Assembly: GCF_003610785.1 (NCBI RefSeq)
Contig: NZ_RAQQ01000013.1
Coordinates: forward strand, 124,001 to 188,000
Direction of reading: 5' to 3'
Length of the DNA: 64,000 bases
Origin: Micromonospora globbae
GTDB taxonomy: Bacteria > Actinomycetota > Actinomycetes > Mycobacteriales > Micromonosporaceae
Shown: positions 32,381-40,601 of the stretch, in pieces
Layout of the letters: every line of letters starts with the position of its first letter
How positions within the stretch are numbered: position 1 is the first letter of the stretch
The notes under the pieces: generated by a model
The model's input: the letters and a program-made list of their open reading frames with translations, nothing else
Told to the model about the DNA's origin: nothing
The model's database searches: none
Position numbers and translations under genes: made by a program

Positions 32381-32973
32381 GCGGCGAGGTACAGGGGCCG
32401 GAGGCCGGCCGCGCCGACGGGGAGTACGCGGGCCTCGGCGACTGGACGCCGGAGGCGCTGGGCGTGGCCGGCGCGGTCCGTCCCGTGGTGGCGGCGCCGC
32501 ACCCGGTGCTGAGCCGGGCCGGCGAGACGGTCGATCCGACGTCGGCGGAGACGGTGCGGCTGGCCGCGGACCTCATCGCCACCATGCGGGTCTCGCCCGG
32601 CTGCGTCGGCCTGGCCGCCCCGCAGGTCGGCGTGAGCGCCCGGGTGTTCGCCGTGGACGTGACCGGGCACCCGAAGGCGGTGACCGTGCACGGCACGTTC
32701 GTGCTCTGCAACGCCACGGTCGTCGAGGCGACCCGCTGGAAGGCCGGTCGCGAGGGGTGCATGTCGGTGCCCGACCTGACGGGGGACGTCAAGCGGGCCA
32801 GCCGGCTGGTGGTCGAGGGCGAGCTGCCGGGCACGGGCGCCCCCGTACGGCTGGTCACGGACGGCTTCGAGGCCCGCGCCCTCCAGCACGAGATCGACCA
32901 CTGCGCGGGGCTGCTCTTCCTCGACCGGGTGGCGGGGGCGCACGCCGTCTACCAGCGCAAGGTCTACCTGTGA
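32377..32973 (+). CDS. def: Peptide deformylase
   Basis: Removes the N-formyl group from nascent proteins. 198 residues. Motif 2 EGCMS supplies the Cys metal ligand and motif 3 HEIDH the two His and catalytic Glu. Motif 1 reads CVGLAAPQ, with Cys in place of the first Gly of the usual GxGLAAxQ. A 30-residue extension (MSGEVQGPEAGRADGEYAGL...) precedes the conserved VVAAPHPVLSRAGETV. The variant motif and N-terminal extension suggest a second deformylase rather than the main copy. Confidence 0.9.
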   Translation: MSGEVQGPEAGRADGEYAGLGDWTPEALGVAGAVRPVVAAPHPVLSRAGETVDPTSAETVRLAADLIATMRVSPGCVGLAAPQVGVSARVFAVDVTGHPKAVTVHGTFVLCNATVVEATRWKAGREGCMSVPDLTGDVKRASRLVVEGELPGTGAPVRLVTDGFEARALQHEIDHCAGLLFLDRVAGAHAVYQRKVYL

Positions 32974-33136
32974 GCGCACCGCGGCACCCGCGCCGGGCCC
33001 GGCCGCAGCCGTGGGCACGGCGCACCGGCCCGGTGGCCGCAGCCTCCACAGTGGACGTGTGGTCGCGCGCGTCGACGAACCTCCCGGCGCGTCGCGCCGC
33101 ACTGCCGGGGCCGCTCGCCGCTACGGTGGGGGCATC

Positions 33137-33856
33137 ATGCGTCTGACGGTCGGCCCCCTGCCACCCGCCGTTTACTGGCGGCGTCGCGCCGTCGTACTCG
33201 GAGCGGGGCTTCTCTTCCTGATTGTCCTGCTCTACTCGTGCACCGGGTCGGACGACCCCGGTGACCGGAGGCCGCAGGCCGGGTCGACTCCGACCGGCTC
33301 CGTGAGCCCCAGCCCGAGCCCGTCGTTGCTCACTCCGAAGACCGGTTCGCCGCCCCCGGAGGCGGCCGAGAGCCCCACCGCCGGTGACTCGCCGGCCGAT
33401 CCGCCCGCGTCACAGGGCGAGGGTCCGCCGGTGGCTCCCGCCGCCGATACCGCCGACGACGGCAGCTGCACGGACGCGGAGATCAGCCTGACGGCGGTGG
33501 CGCTGCCCGCCACGGTGCGCAGCGGTGCACCGGTCGACCTGCAACTGAGGATCAAGAACAAGTCCGACCGGACGTGCAGCCGGGACGTCGGCGCCGACCT
33601 CCAGGAGCTGTTCATCAAGTCCGGCGCGGAGAAGATCTGGTCCTCCGACACCTGCGGCACCGCCAAGGGCCGGAACGTCCAGTCCTTCCCGCCGAACATC
33701 GAGCAGATGTACCAGGTGACCTGGAACGGGCAGGACGCCAGCCGGTGCGCCGACGGGGTGGCCGCCGGGAAGCCGGTTCCGCCCGGCACCTACCAGGTGT
33801 TCGCGCGGGTGGGCACGAAGCTCAGCGAGCCCGTGAAGCTCACCATCACGGGCTGA
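33137..33856 (+). CDS. Membrane-anchored secreted protein with Ser/Pro linker and beta-sandwich domain
   Basis: 239 residues: one membrane helix (about 17-34) followed directly by a Cys (LYSCTGS) that could also be a lipidation site, a Ser/Pro/Thr-rich linker (about 45-110), and a globular domain with four Cys (SCTDAEISL, RTCSRD, DTCGTA, SRCADG). The domain pattern (VDLQLRIKNKSDRTC, then PGTYQVFARVG) recalls BsuPI/DUF4232-like immunoglobulin folds. TACGGT lies 9 nt before the ATG. Convergent with disA. Role unknown. Confidence 0.6.
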   Translation: MRLTVGPLPPAVYWRRRAVVLGAGLLFLIVLLYSCTGSDDPGDRRPQAGSTPTGSVSPSPSPSLLTPKTGSPPPEAAESPTAGDSPADPPASQGEGPPVAPAADTADDGSCTDAEISLTAVALPATVRSGAPVDLQLRIKNKSDRTCSRDVGADLQELFIKSGAEKIWSSDTCGTAKGRNVQSFPPNIEQMYQVTWNGQDASRCADGVAAGKPVPPGTYQVFARVGTKLSEPVKLTITG

Positions 33857-33896
33857 GCCCAGCCGGCGCCGGCCGCGCGCGGGTGAGGGACCGCGG

Positions 33897-35072
33897 TCAG
33901 ACGTACCGTTCGAGGATGGACGCCTCGGCGAGCCGGGACAGGCCCTCGCGCACGCTGCGTGCCCGAGCGTCGCCGACCCCCTCGACGGCCTGGAGATCCT
34001 CCACCGTGGCGCCCAGCAGCCGCTGGAGGCTGCCGAAGTGCACGACGAGGCGGTCGACCACCGCGGCCGGCAGCCGCGGCACCTTGGCGAGCAGCCGGAA
34101 GCCGCGCGGGCTCACGGCCGCGTCGAGCGCGTCGGAGGCGGCCGGGTAGCCGATGGCCTTCGCCACCGACACCAGGTCGATCAGCTCGGTGGCCCCGAGC
34201 AGGTCCAGCTCGACCAGCGCCTCGTCGAGGGTGCGCGACTTGCGGCCCGAGGGCAGGTAGTCCCGGATCACCAGGGTCCGGTCGGCGTCCACGCCCGCCA
34301 TCAGCTCGTCGAGCTGGAGCGCCAGCAGCCGCCCGTCGGTGCCCAGCTCCACCACGTAGCCGGCGATCTCGTCGGCGATGCGGCGGACCATCTCCAGCCG
34401 CTGCACCACGGCCACCGCGTCGCGCACGGTGACCAGATCCTCGATCTCCAGCGCGGAGAGCGTGCCGGAGACCTCGTCGAGCCGCAGCTTGTAGCGCTCG
34501 AGGGTGGCCAGGGCCTGGTTGGCCCGGGAGAGGATGGCCGCCGAGTCGTCCAGCACGTGCCGCTGGCCGTTGACGTAGAGGCTGATGATCCGCATCGACT
34601 GGCTCACCGAGATCACCGGGTAACCGGTCTGGCGGGCCACCCGCTCGGCGGTGCGGTGCCGGGTGCCCGACTCCTCGGTGGGGATGGACGGGTCGGGCAT
34701 CAGGTGCACCGCCGCCCGGACGATGCGGGTGCCGTCGCTGGAGAGCACCACGGCGCCGTCCATCTTGCACAGCTCACGGATGCGGGTGGCGGAGAACTCC
34801 ACGTCGAGCGGGAAACCGCCCGTGCAGAGCCCTTCGACGACCTTGTCGTAGCCGAGGACGATCAGCGCGCCGGTGCGGCCGCGCAGGATCCGTTCGAGGC
34901 CGTCCCGCAGGGCGGTGCCGGGCGCCATGAGCGCCAGGTTGGCGCGCAGCGGGTCACCGGCGGCGCCTCCGGCCACGTTCACGCTGATCGGACGGGCGGG
35001 CGAGCCCACGGCGCCGGTGCGGGCGTGGGGCGTCGCGCCGGCAGGCTTGGTGGTATCGCGGTCGATCGGCAC
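33897..35072 (-). CDS. disA: DNA integrity scanning diadenylate cyclase DisA
   Basis: Makes c-di-AMP from two ATP and scans DNA for branched structures. 391 residues: N-terminal DAC domain with DGA (105-107) and RHR (138-140) catalytic motifs (KMDGAVVLSSDG, GTRHRTAERV), a helical spine, and a C-terminal helix-hairpin-helix (VEDLQAVEGVGDARARSVREGL). Two GTG starts are 6 nt apart. The downstream one at 35072 is chosen because TAGACT (35079-35084, minus strand) is then exactly 6 nt upstream, the leaderless spacing; the other GTG would abut the hexamer. It follows radA, its usual partner, on the same strand. Confidence 0.95.
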   Translation of the reverse strand: MPIDRDTTKPAGATPHARTGAVGSPARPISVNVAGGAAGDPLRANLALMAPGTALRDGLERILRGRTGALIVLGYDKVVEGLCTGGFPLDVEFSATRIRELCKMDGAVVLSSDGTRIVRAAVHLMPDPSIPTEESGTRHRTAERVARQTGYPVISVSQSMRIISLYVNGQRHVLDDSAAILSRANQALATLERYKLRLDEVSGTLSALEIEDLVTVRDAVAVVQRLEMVRRIADEIAGYVVELGTDGRLLALQLDELMAGVDADRTLVIRDYLPSGRKSRTLDEALVELDLLGATELIDLVSVAKAIGYPAASDALDAAVSPRGFRLLAKVPRLPAAVVDRLVVHFGSLQRLLGATVEDLQAVEGVGDARARSVREGLSRLAEASILERYV

Positions 35073-35203
35073 GGGCACAGTCTACGGACTGCCGTGCGGT
35101 GGGTGCTGTCGTGGTTACTGTGATGTGTCACGATGCCTTCCGTCCGGCCCGTGGAGGCGTGTCCGGTATCGGCCCGACGGTCCGGTCGGCCGACCACGAC
35201 GGG

Positions 35204-36676
35204 TCACTCCGCCGACGCGCGCGCGGCACATTGCAGGGCCGTCCGGACGTCGGTGACCTCCCTCACCCGCATCTGCTCGGGGACGACCCCGGTCGACTCC
35301 GGCCCGCATCCCGGGGGGACGAGGGCGATCCGGAAGCCCAGCCGGGCGGCCTCCGCGAGCCGGCGCGGCACGGCGCCGACCCGGCGGACCTCGCCGGTGA
35401 GCCCGACCTCCCCGATCGCCACCAGGTGCGGTGCGATGGCCAGGTTGAGTCCCCCGGAGGCGACGGCGAGCGCGACCGCCAGGTCGGCGGCCGGCTCCAC
35501 CACCCGGATGCCACCCACGGTCGCCGCGAAGACCTCCCGGTCGTGCAGGGTGAGCCGCTCCGTCCGGCGCTGGAGCACGGCCAGCACCATCGCGAGCCGC
35601 GCCGAGTCGAGCCCCGACACCGTACGCCGTGGCGAGCCGGCCACGGTCGCGCCGATCAGCGCCTGCACCTCGGTGACGAGCGCGCGCCGCCCCTCCATGG
35701 CGACGGTGACGCAGGTGCCGGGAATCGGTTCGGAGTAGCGGGTCAGGAAGAGCCCCGACGGGTCGGCCAGGCTGGTGATGCCGCCCTCGTGCATCTCGAA
35801 GCAGCCCACCTCGTCGGCCGCGCCGAACCGGTTCTTGACGCCGCGCACCATGCGCAGCGAGGAGTGCTTGTCGCCCTCGAAGTGCAGCACCACGTCGACG
35901 AGGTGCTCGAGCACCCGGGGACCGGCCACCTGCCCGTCCTTGGTGACGTGACCCACCAGCACGGTGGCGATGTTCCGTTCCTTGGCCACAGACACCAGGG
36001 CGGCGGTGACCGCCCGCACCTGGGTCACCCCACCGGGGACGCCCTCGGTGCCGGGGGTGGAGATGGTCTGCACCGAGTCCAGCACCAGCAGCCCCGGCTT
36101 GACCGCGTCGAGGTGGCCGAGCACCGCCGACAGGTCGCTCTCGGCGGCCAGGTAGAGCTGGTCGTGCAGGGCGCCCATCCGCTCGGCGCGCAGGCGCACC
36201 TGGCTGACCGACTCCTCGCCGCTGACCACCAGCGACGGGCTGCCGCCGCCGGCGGCCCACTGCTGGGCCACGTCGAGCAGCAGGGTGGACTTGCCGACGC
36301 CTGGTTCGCCGGCCAGCAGCACCACGGCGCCGGGCACCAGGCCGCCGCCGAGCACGCGGTCGAGCTCGCTCACCCCCGTCGGCCGGGCCCGGGCGGGCGC
36401 GGCGCTGATGGTGGCGATGGGCCGGGCCGGCTCGGCCGGCATGCGGGAGCTGACCACCCGGCCGGAGACCGTGGGCCCGGTGATCGTCGACTCGACCACG
36501 GAGCCCCACTCGCCGCACTCCGGGCAGCGGCCCACCCACTTGGGCGGCTGGTGGCCGCAGGCGTCGCACTCGTAGGCCGGTCGGGGATCACGGCCGGTGG
36601 CGCGGCCCCGCCCGCCGGTCGCCGCGCCGCCGCGGGCTGACGTGGCTCGGGAGGTCGTCGATCGGGAGGTCGTCAC
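35204..36676 (-). CDS. radA: DNA repair protein RadA (branch-migration ATPase)
   Basis: 490 residues. Zinc finger CDACGHQPPKWVGRCPEC (about 37-54), Walker A GEPGVGKST (about 123-130), GEES, Walker B LLVLDSV, the RadA-specific KNRFG motif, and a Lon-protease-like C-terminal domain (from about VTVAMEGRRALVTEVQALIG). The N-terminus is extended by about 33 Ser/Thr/Arg/Gly residues. TAGCGT lies 6 nt upstream of the GTG start (leaderless). It acts in recombinational repair; Bacillus RadA inhibits DisA, which fits the order radA-disA. The 131 bp between them hold the disA -10 element. Confidence 0.95.
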   Translation of the reverse strand: MTTSRSTTSRATSARGGAATGGRGRATGRDPRPAYECDACGHQPPKWVGRCPECGEWGSVVESTITGPTVSGRVVSSRMPAEPARPIATISAAPARARPTGVSELDRVLGGGLVPGAVVLLAGEPGVGKSTLLLDVAQQWAAGGGSPSLVVSGEESVSQVRLRAERMGALHDQLYLAAESDLSAVLGHLDAVKPGLLVLDSVQTISTPGTEGVPGGVTQVRAVTAALVSVAKERNIATVLVGHVTKDGQVAGPRVLEHLVDVVLHFEGDKHSSLRMVRGVKNRFGAADEVGCFEMHEGGITSLADPSGLFLTRYSEPIPGTCVTVAMEGRRALVTEVQALIGATVAGSPRRTVSGLDSARLAMVLAVLQRRTERLTLHDREVFAATVGGIRVVEPAADLAVALAVASGGLNLAIAPHLVAIGEVGLTGEVRRVGAVPRRLAEAARLGFRIALVPPGCGPESTGVVPEQMRVREVTDVRTALQCAARASAE

Positions 36677-36748
36677 ACCAGCACGCTAGCTCGGGGGTAC
36701 GACCGGACGCGGCGCCCCCGCCGGAGCACGACCGGGCCGTACGACGAA

Positions 36749-36779
36749 ACACCGCCGGCGTGGTGCACGCCGGCGGTGT
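36749..36779. terminator. Terminator of the minus-strand lipoprotein gene
   Basis: 14-bp perfect stem (ACACCGCCGGCGTG at 36749-36762 with its complement at 36766-36779) and 3-nt loop. It lies between the lipoprotein stop at 36800 and the radA start, 21 bp downstream of that stop on the minus strand. Confidence 0.8.
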
Positions 36780-36799
36780 CCGCGGTAGGTCGGGGAGGC

Positions 36800-37531
36800 T
36801 CAGCCGCCGTGCCCGGCGCCGCCCTCGTCGCCACCCTCGTAGCCGCCCTCACGCTCGACGATCGGCGAGGGCGGGGCGGGCGGGGTGAACGGGACGGCGA
36901 TCGGGGCGGGACCCGTGATGGTGTTGCCGTTGCCGAAGTCGAACGTGACGAAGACGTTCTGGCCGGAGCGGAGGGCCTCGTTGAGGCCGACCAGCTGGAG
37001 CATGCGGCCGGACTGCTGGTTCAGCTGCACGTAGCTCAGCGGGGCGATCTCGATCCGGGCGGGCTCCCCGGCCGGAGCCGACGGGCTGGCGGTGTCCGAC
37101 GGGGTGGCCGAGGCGGAGCCGCCGGGCGAGGCCGACTCCGTGGGGGTCGCCGACGGCGAACCGGAGGGGGACTCGGACGGCGACGGCGACGGGCTGGCCG
37201 ACGCGCCCACGCTGGTGACCACGACGTCCCGGGCGTCCTGGCTCGTGACGGTGACCGTGACCGGGTTCTTCGAGTCGTTGTAGATCACCGCGTTGAGCAG
37301 GGCGTCCTCGCCGGCCTTGTAGCCCTCCACGCCGGGGAACTCCACCAGCAGGCCGCGCACCGCCAGTTCGCCGTTCTCGGTCGAGATGTTGACGCCCTGG
37401 ACCGACGGCACCTTGTTGGCCGTCTCCGAGATTTGTCCTGCGCCGCACCCGGACAGCAGCAGGCTGGTCGCCGCCGCCACCCCGGACAGCAGCAGGGCCG
37501 CCCGCCGGGAACCCCTGATCGAGCGCGTCAC
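36800..37531 (-). CDS. Lipoprotein with Ser/Pro/Thr-rich central linker
   Basis: 243 residues from a GTG at 37531, chosen because GAGGAGGA lies just upstream; this gives the N-terminus MTRSIRGSRRAALLLSGVAAA. The lipobox is LLSGCGAG. A first beta-rich part (VNISTENGELAVRGLLVEFP) is separated by a Ser/Pro/Thr/Gly-rich stretch (about 115-165) from a second part (LVGLNEALRSGQNVFVTFDF). The two halves together resemble the PCu(A)C/DUF461 copper-chaperone fold split by a low-complexity insert, but no HxnMx21HxM copper motif is visible. A Gly/Glu-rich tail ends the protein. Function unknown. Confidence 0.65.
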   Translation of the reverse strand: MTRSIRGSRRAALLLSGVAAATSLLLSGCGAGQISETANKVPSVQGVNISTENGELAVRGLLVEFPGVEGYKAGEDALLNAVIYNDSKNPVTVTVTSQDARDVVVTSVGASASPSPSPSESPSGSPSATPTESASPGGSASATPSDTASPSAPAGEPARIEIAPLSYVQLNQQSGRMLQLVGLNEALRSGQNVFVTFDFGNGNTITGPAPIAVPFTPPAPPSPIVEREGGYEGGDEGGAGHGG

Positions 37532-37670
37532 GTCGGTCCTCCTCGTCACGATCACACCCGGTGCGTACGCCGGGCACGGTGGCCATGCCCGCGCAGACCG
37601 CGCTCCAGGGTAGTTGGGCCTGATCGAGGGCCGCACTCCGACCCGGGGATGCCACCTCGCGGGGTGACGA

Positions 37671-38510
37671 TCAGGCCACCCGACCGCTGGTGACCAGCAG
37701 CACCACGTCGATGAGCGCCACGAGCATCACGGCGCGGAAGGCGGCCACCGGACGGCGTCCGGCGCGGGCGGCGCCACGCCCGCCGTACCAGCTCAGCGGC
37801 GGCACCACGACGGCGGCCACGACCGCGGCGAGCCCGACCCCGGACGGCGGGCCGGGCGGCCCGAACACCAGGACGCCGGTCGCCGCGAGCAGCAGCACGG
37901 CGGCGGCGGCCCGGCTGCCGGCGGCGCCGAACCGGTGCGGAAGGCCCCGGACCCCGGTCCGGGCGTCGTCGACGAGGTCCGGCAGGACGTTGGCGAAGTG
38001 CGCGCCGGCGCCGAGGCAGGCGGCGGCGACCACCAGCCAGGCCGGCGGCGCCGGCGCGCCGGGCAGGGCCAGCACCACGAAGGCGGGCAGCGTCCCGAAG
38101 GAGACCGCGTAGGGCAGCACGGACACCGGCGTGGACTTGAGGGGCCAGTCGTAGAGGAGGGCGGAGACGAGCCCGAGGGTGACCCAGAACGCCGCGGCGG
38201 GGGTCGTGGTCAGCCCCAGCGCCGGGGTGGCGAGCGCGGCCACCGCGGCGCCCACGGCCACGGTGCGGCGGCGGACCGCGCCGGCCGGGACCGGCTTGTC
38301 GGTACGCCCCACGGCGGCGTCCCGGTCGGCGTCGATGGCGTCGTTCGCCCAGCCCACGGCGAGCTGGCTGGCCAGCACGGTGAGGACGACGGCGGCCACC
38401 CCGGCCGGGCGGTGCCCCACGCCGACGGCCAGCAGGCCGGCCACGACGGTCACCGCCGCCGCCGGTTCCGGATGGCTCGCCCTGACCAGCCCTAACACCG
38501 AAGTCGACAT
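37671..38510 (-). CDS. UbiA-family prenyltransferase
   Basis: Integral membrane enzyme type that joins an isoprenoid diphosphate to an aromatic or other acceptor. 279 residues with about seven to eight helices. The first Asp-rich motif reads NDAIDADRDAAVGRTDKP and the second is NVLPDLVDDARTGVRGLPHRFG; both give the two NDxxD-like sites that bind Mg-diphosphate. LLYDWPLKSTP lies between. Start at the ATG at 38510. It is divergent from a UbiG-like methyltransferase, 46 bp apart, and near a type III polyketide synthase, so it may prenylate that product rather than menaquinone. Confidence 0.8.
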   Translation of the reverse strand: MSTSVLGLVRASHPEPAAAVTVVAGLLAVGVGHRPAGVAAVVLTVLASQLAVGWANDAIDADRDAAVGRTDKPVPAGAVRRRTVAVGAAVAALATPALGLTTTPAAAFWVTLGLVSALLYDWPLKSTPVSVLPYAVSFGTLPAFVVLALPGAPAPPAWLVVAAACLGAGAHFANVLPDLVDDARTGVRGLPHRFGAAGSRAAAAVLLLAATGVLVFGPPGPPSGVGLAAVVAAVVVPPLSWYGGRGAARAGRRPVAAFRAVMLVALIDVVLLVTSGRVA

Positions 38511-38556
38511 AAGGGAAGTCTGGTTGTTACCCGGGAGTCGTGCCACGCTCGGTTCC

Positions 38557-39318
38557 ATGCGAGACGTCGCTGCGGCGCCCACCCGGTCGCGGGTGCTGCC
38601 GCGCAACGATCCGCGCCAGTACGACGACCTCGCCGGCGAGTGGTGGCGGCCGGACGGCGCCTTCGCGATGCTGCACTGGCTCGCCGAGGCGCGGGCGGCT
38701 CTCGTGCCGCCCGCCGAGCGCCCCGGTGCGCTGCTCGTGGACCTCGGATGCGGTGCCGGGCTGCTCGCGCCGCACCTGGCCGGGAAGGGCTACCGGCACG
38801 TGGGTGTCGACCTGACCCGCTCGGCGCTGGCCCAGGCCGCCGCGCACGGGGTCACCCCCGTGAACGGGGACGTCACCGCCGTGCCGCTGGCCGACGGCTG
38901 CGCGGACGTGGTGGCCGCCGGTGAGGTGCTGGAGCACGTGCCGGACTGGCGGCGGGCGCTGGCCGAGGCGTGCCGGCTGCTGCGGCCCGGTGGCCTGCTG
39001 GTGCTGGACACCCTGAACGACACTGTGCTGAGCCGCGTCGTGGCGGTCCACGTCGGCGAGCGGCTGCCGACCGTGCCGCGCGGGATCCACGATCCACGGT
39101 TGTTCGTGGACGCCCGGGCGCTGGTGGCCGAGGCCGCCCGGCACGGCGTCGCGCTGCGGCTGCGCGGCGTCCGGCCGGAGGTGCGCGGGCTGCTCGGGTG
39201 GCTGTTCCGGCGCGTACGGGGTGCCTCCGGCACCGCGCCGGCGGGCCGCGCCCCGCGGATCGTGCCGACGCGCTCGACCGCGGTGCTGTACCAGGGCTGG
39301 GGGGTCCGGAAAGGATAG
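38557..39318 (+). CDS. UbiG-like SAM-dependent methyltransferase
   Basis: 253 residues. LVDLGCGAGLLAPHLAGKG (SAM motif I), HVGVDLTRSALAQA, VNGDVTAVPLADGCADVVAAGEVLEHVPDWRRAL and LLRPGGLLVLDTLN are the class I motifs; the N-terminus PRNDPRQYDDLAGEWWRPDGAFAML is that of UbiG/3-demethylubiquinone O-methyltransferases. It sits between a UbiA-type gene (divergent) and an acyl-CoA dehydrogenase, 41 bp before the latter. O-methylation of a phenolic polyketide is a reasonable guess. Confidence 0.8.
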   Translation: MRDVAAAPTRSRVLPRNDPRQYDDLAGEWWRPDGAFAMLHWLAEARAALVPPAERPGALLVDLGCGAGLLAPHLAGKGYRHVGVDLTRSALAQAAAHGVTPVNGDVTAVPLADGCADVVAAGEVLEHVPDWRRALAEACRLLRPGGLLVLDTLNDTVLSRVVAVHVGERLPTVPRGIHDPRLFVDARALVAEAARHGVALRLRGVRPEVRGLLGWLFRRVRGASGTAPAGRAPRIVPTRSTAVLYQGWGVRKG

Positions 39319-39359
39319 TTCGGGCCCGGCGGGGTAAGGACGCCGAGGAGGGGGCGCAA

Positions 39360-40526
39360 GTGACCGTGCACGCGTTGGAGGCGGCCCGCAGGTTGGCGCC
39401 GCGATTCGCCGCCCGGGCGGCCGAGCACGACCGGGACGGCTCCTTCCCGGCCGAGGACTTCGAGGACCTGCGGGAGGCCGGGCTCTTCGGGCTGATGGTG
39501 CCCCGCGACCTCGGCGGGTTCGGCGCCACGTTCGCCGAGTACGCGGCGGTCGCCACGGAGCTGGCCAAGGGGAACGGCGCGACCGCGCTGGTGTTCAACA
39601 TGCACGCCTCGGTCACCGGTGCCCTGGGCGCGGTCACCGAGGAGCTGGCCGAGGCGCTCGGCGTACCGGACGAGGCCCTCGCGGCCCGCGACCGGCTGCT
39701 CCGGGCGGCGGCCGACGGCGCCTGGTACGCGGTGGCGATGAGCGAACGCGGCGCCGGCGCCCGGCTGTCCCAGCTCAGCACCGTCTACGAGCCGGTCGAG
39801 GGTGGCTGGCACATCAAGGGCAGCAAGACGTTCTGCTCGGGCGCCGGGCACCCGGACGGCTACCTGGTCGCCGCCCGCAGCGCCGCCGACCAGTCGGTGG
39901 TGTCCCAGTTCCTCGTGCCGGCCGGCGAGGGCATCACCGTCGAGCCGACCTGGGACTCGCTGGGCATGCGCGCCACGGCCTCGCACGACCTGCACCTGGA
40001 CGTGACCGTGCCGGCCGACCGGCTGCTCGGCGGGGTGGAGGGTCTCGCGCTGGTGGTCGCGCAGCTCATGCCGCACTGGCTCGTGGCCAGCTACGCGGCC
40101 GTCTACGTGGGGGTGGCCCGGGCGGCGGTCGAGGCGGCGGCCGAGCACCTGAACGCCCGCAACCTCGCCGGTCTGCCGGCGGTCCGGGCGCGGCTGGGTC
40201 GGGCCGACGCCGCCGTGGCGGCCGCCGAGCTGGTGGTGGCCGAGGCCGCGCGGCGGGTGGACGAGGCGCCGGGCGACGCCGAGACCAACCGCTGGGTGTG
40301 GCGGGCCAAGCTGCTCGCCGGCACGACCGCGGCCGACGTGGCCGCGTCGATGCTGGAGGCCGCCGGCACGTCGGCGACGCGCCGCGGCCATCCCCTGGAG
40401 CGGCTCTACCGGGACGCCCGCTGCGGGTCACTGCATCCGGCCACCTCGGACGTCTGCGCCGACTGGCTCGGCATCGCCGCGTTGGGCGGTGACCCGGACC
40501 GCGACGGCTCGGCGCCTCGTTGGTGA
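39360..40526 (+). CDS. Acyl-CoA dehydrogenase family flavoprotein
   Basis: 388 residues with the three ACAD domains: N-terminal helices (FPAEDFEDLREAGLFGLMVPRDLGGFGATF), middle beta domain (YAVAMSERGAGARLSQLSTVYEPVEGGWHIKGSKTFCSGA begins near 118) and C-terminal helices. The usual catalytic Glu position is not clear by eye, and the C-terminal domain (LHPATSDVCADWLG) is closer to hydroxylase/desulfurisation-type ACADs, so a role other than beta-oxidation is possible. GTG start with GAGGAGGGGG upstream. It lies in the polyketide synthase neighbourhood. Confidence 0.75.
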   Translation: MTVHALEAARRLAPRFAARAAEHDRDGSFPAEDFEDLREAGLFGLMVPRDLGGFGATFAEYAAVATELAKGNGATALVFNMHASVTGALGAVTEELAEALGVPDEALAARDRLLRAAADGAWYAVAMSERGAGARLSQLSTVYEPVEGGWHIKGSKTFCSGAGHPDGYLVAARSAADQSVVSQFLVPAGEGITVEPTWDSLGMRATASHDLHLDVTVPADRLLGGVEGLALVVAQLMPHWLVASYAAVYVGVARAAVEAAAEHLNARNLAGLPAVRARLGRADAAVAAAELVVAEAARRVDEAPGDAETNRWVWRAKLLAGTTAADVAASMLEAAGTSATRRGHPLERLYRDARCGSLHPATSDVCADWLGIAALGGDPDRDGSAPRW

Positions 40527-40601
40527 GCGTGGGGCCGCCCGGGGCCGTCCCGGTCGAGGGGCGGTTCTGGGGAGGGCGGCGTCGGACGAGAGGTGGGGAT
40601 C

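Noticed and set aside
38515..38556. Operator in the UbiA-methyltransferase gap
   Set aside because: Only 46 bp, with no inverted repeat longer than 5 bp by eye.
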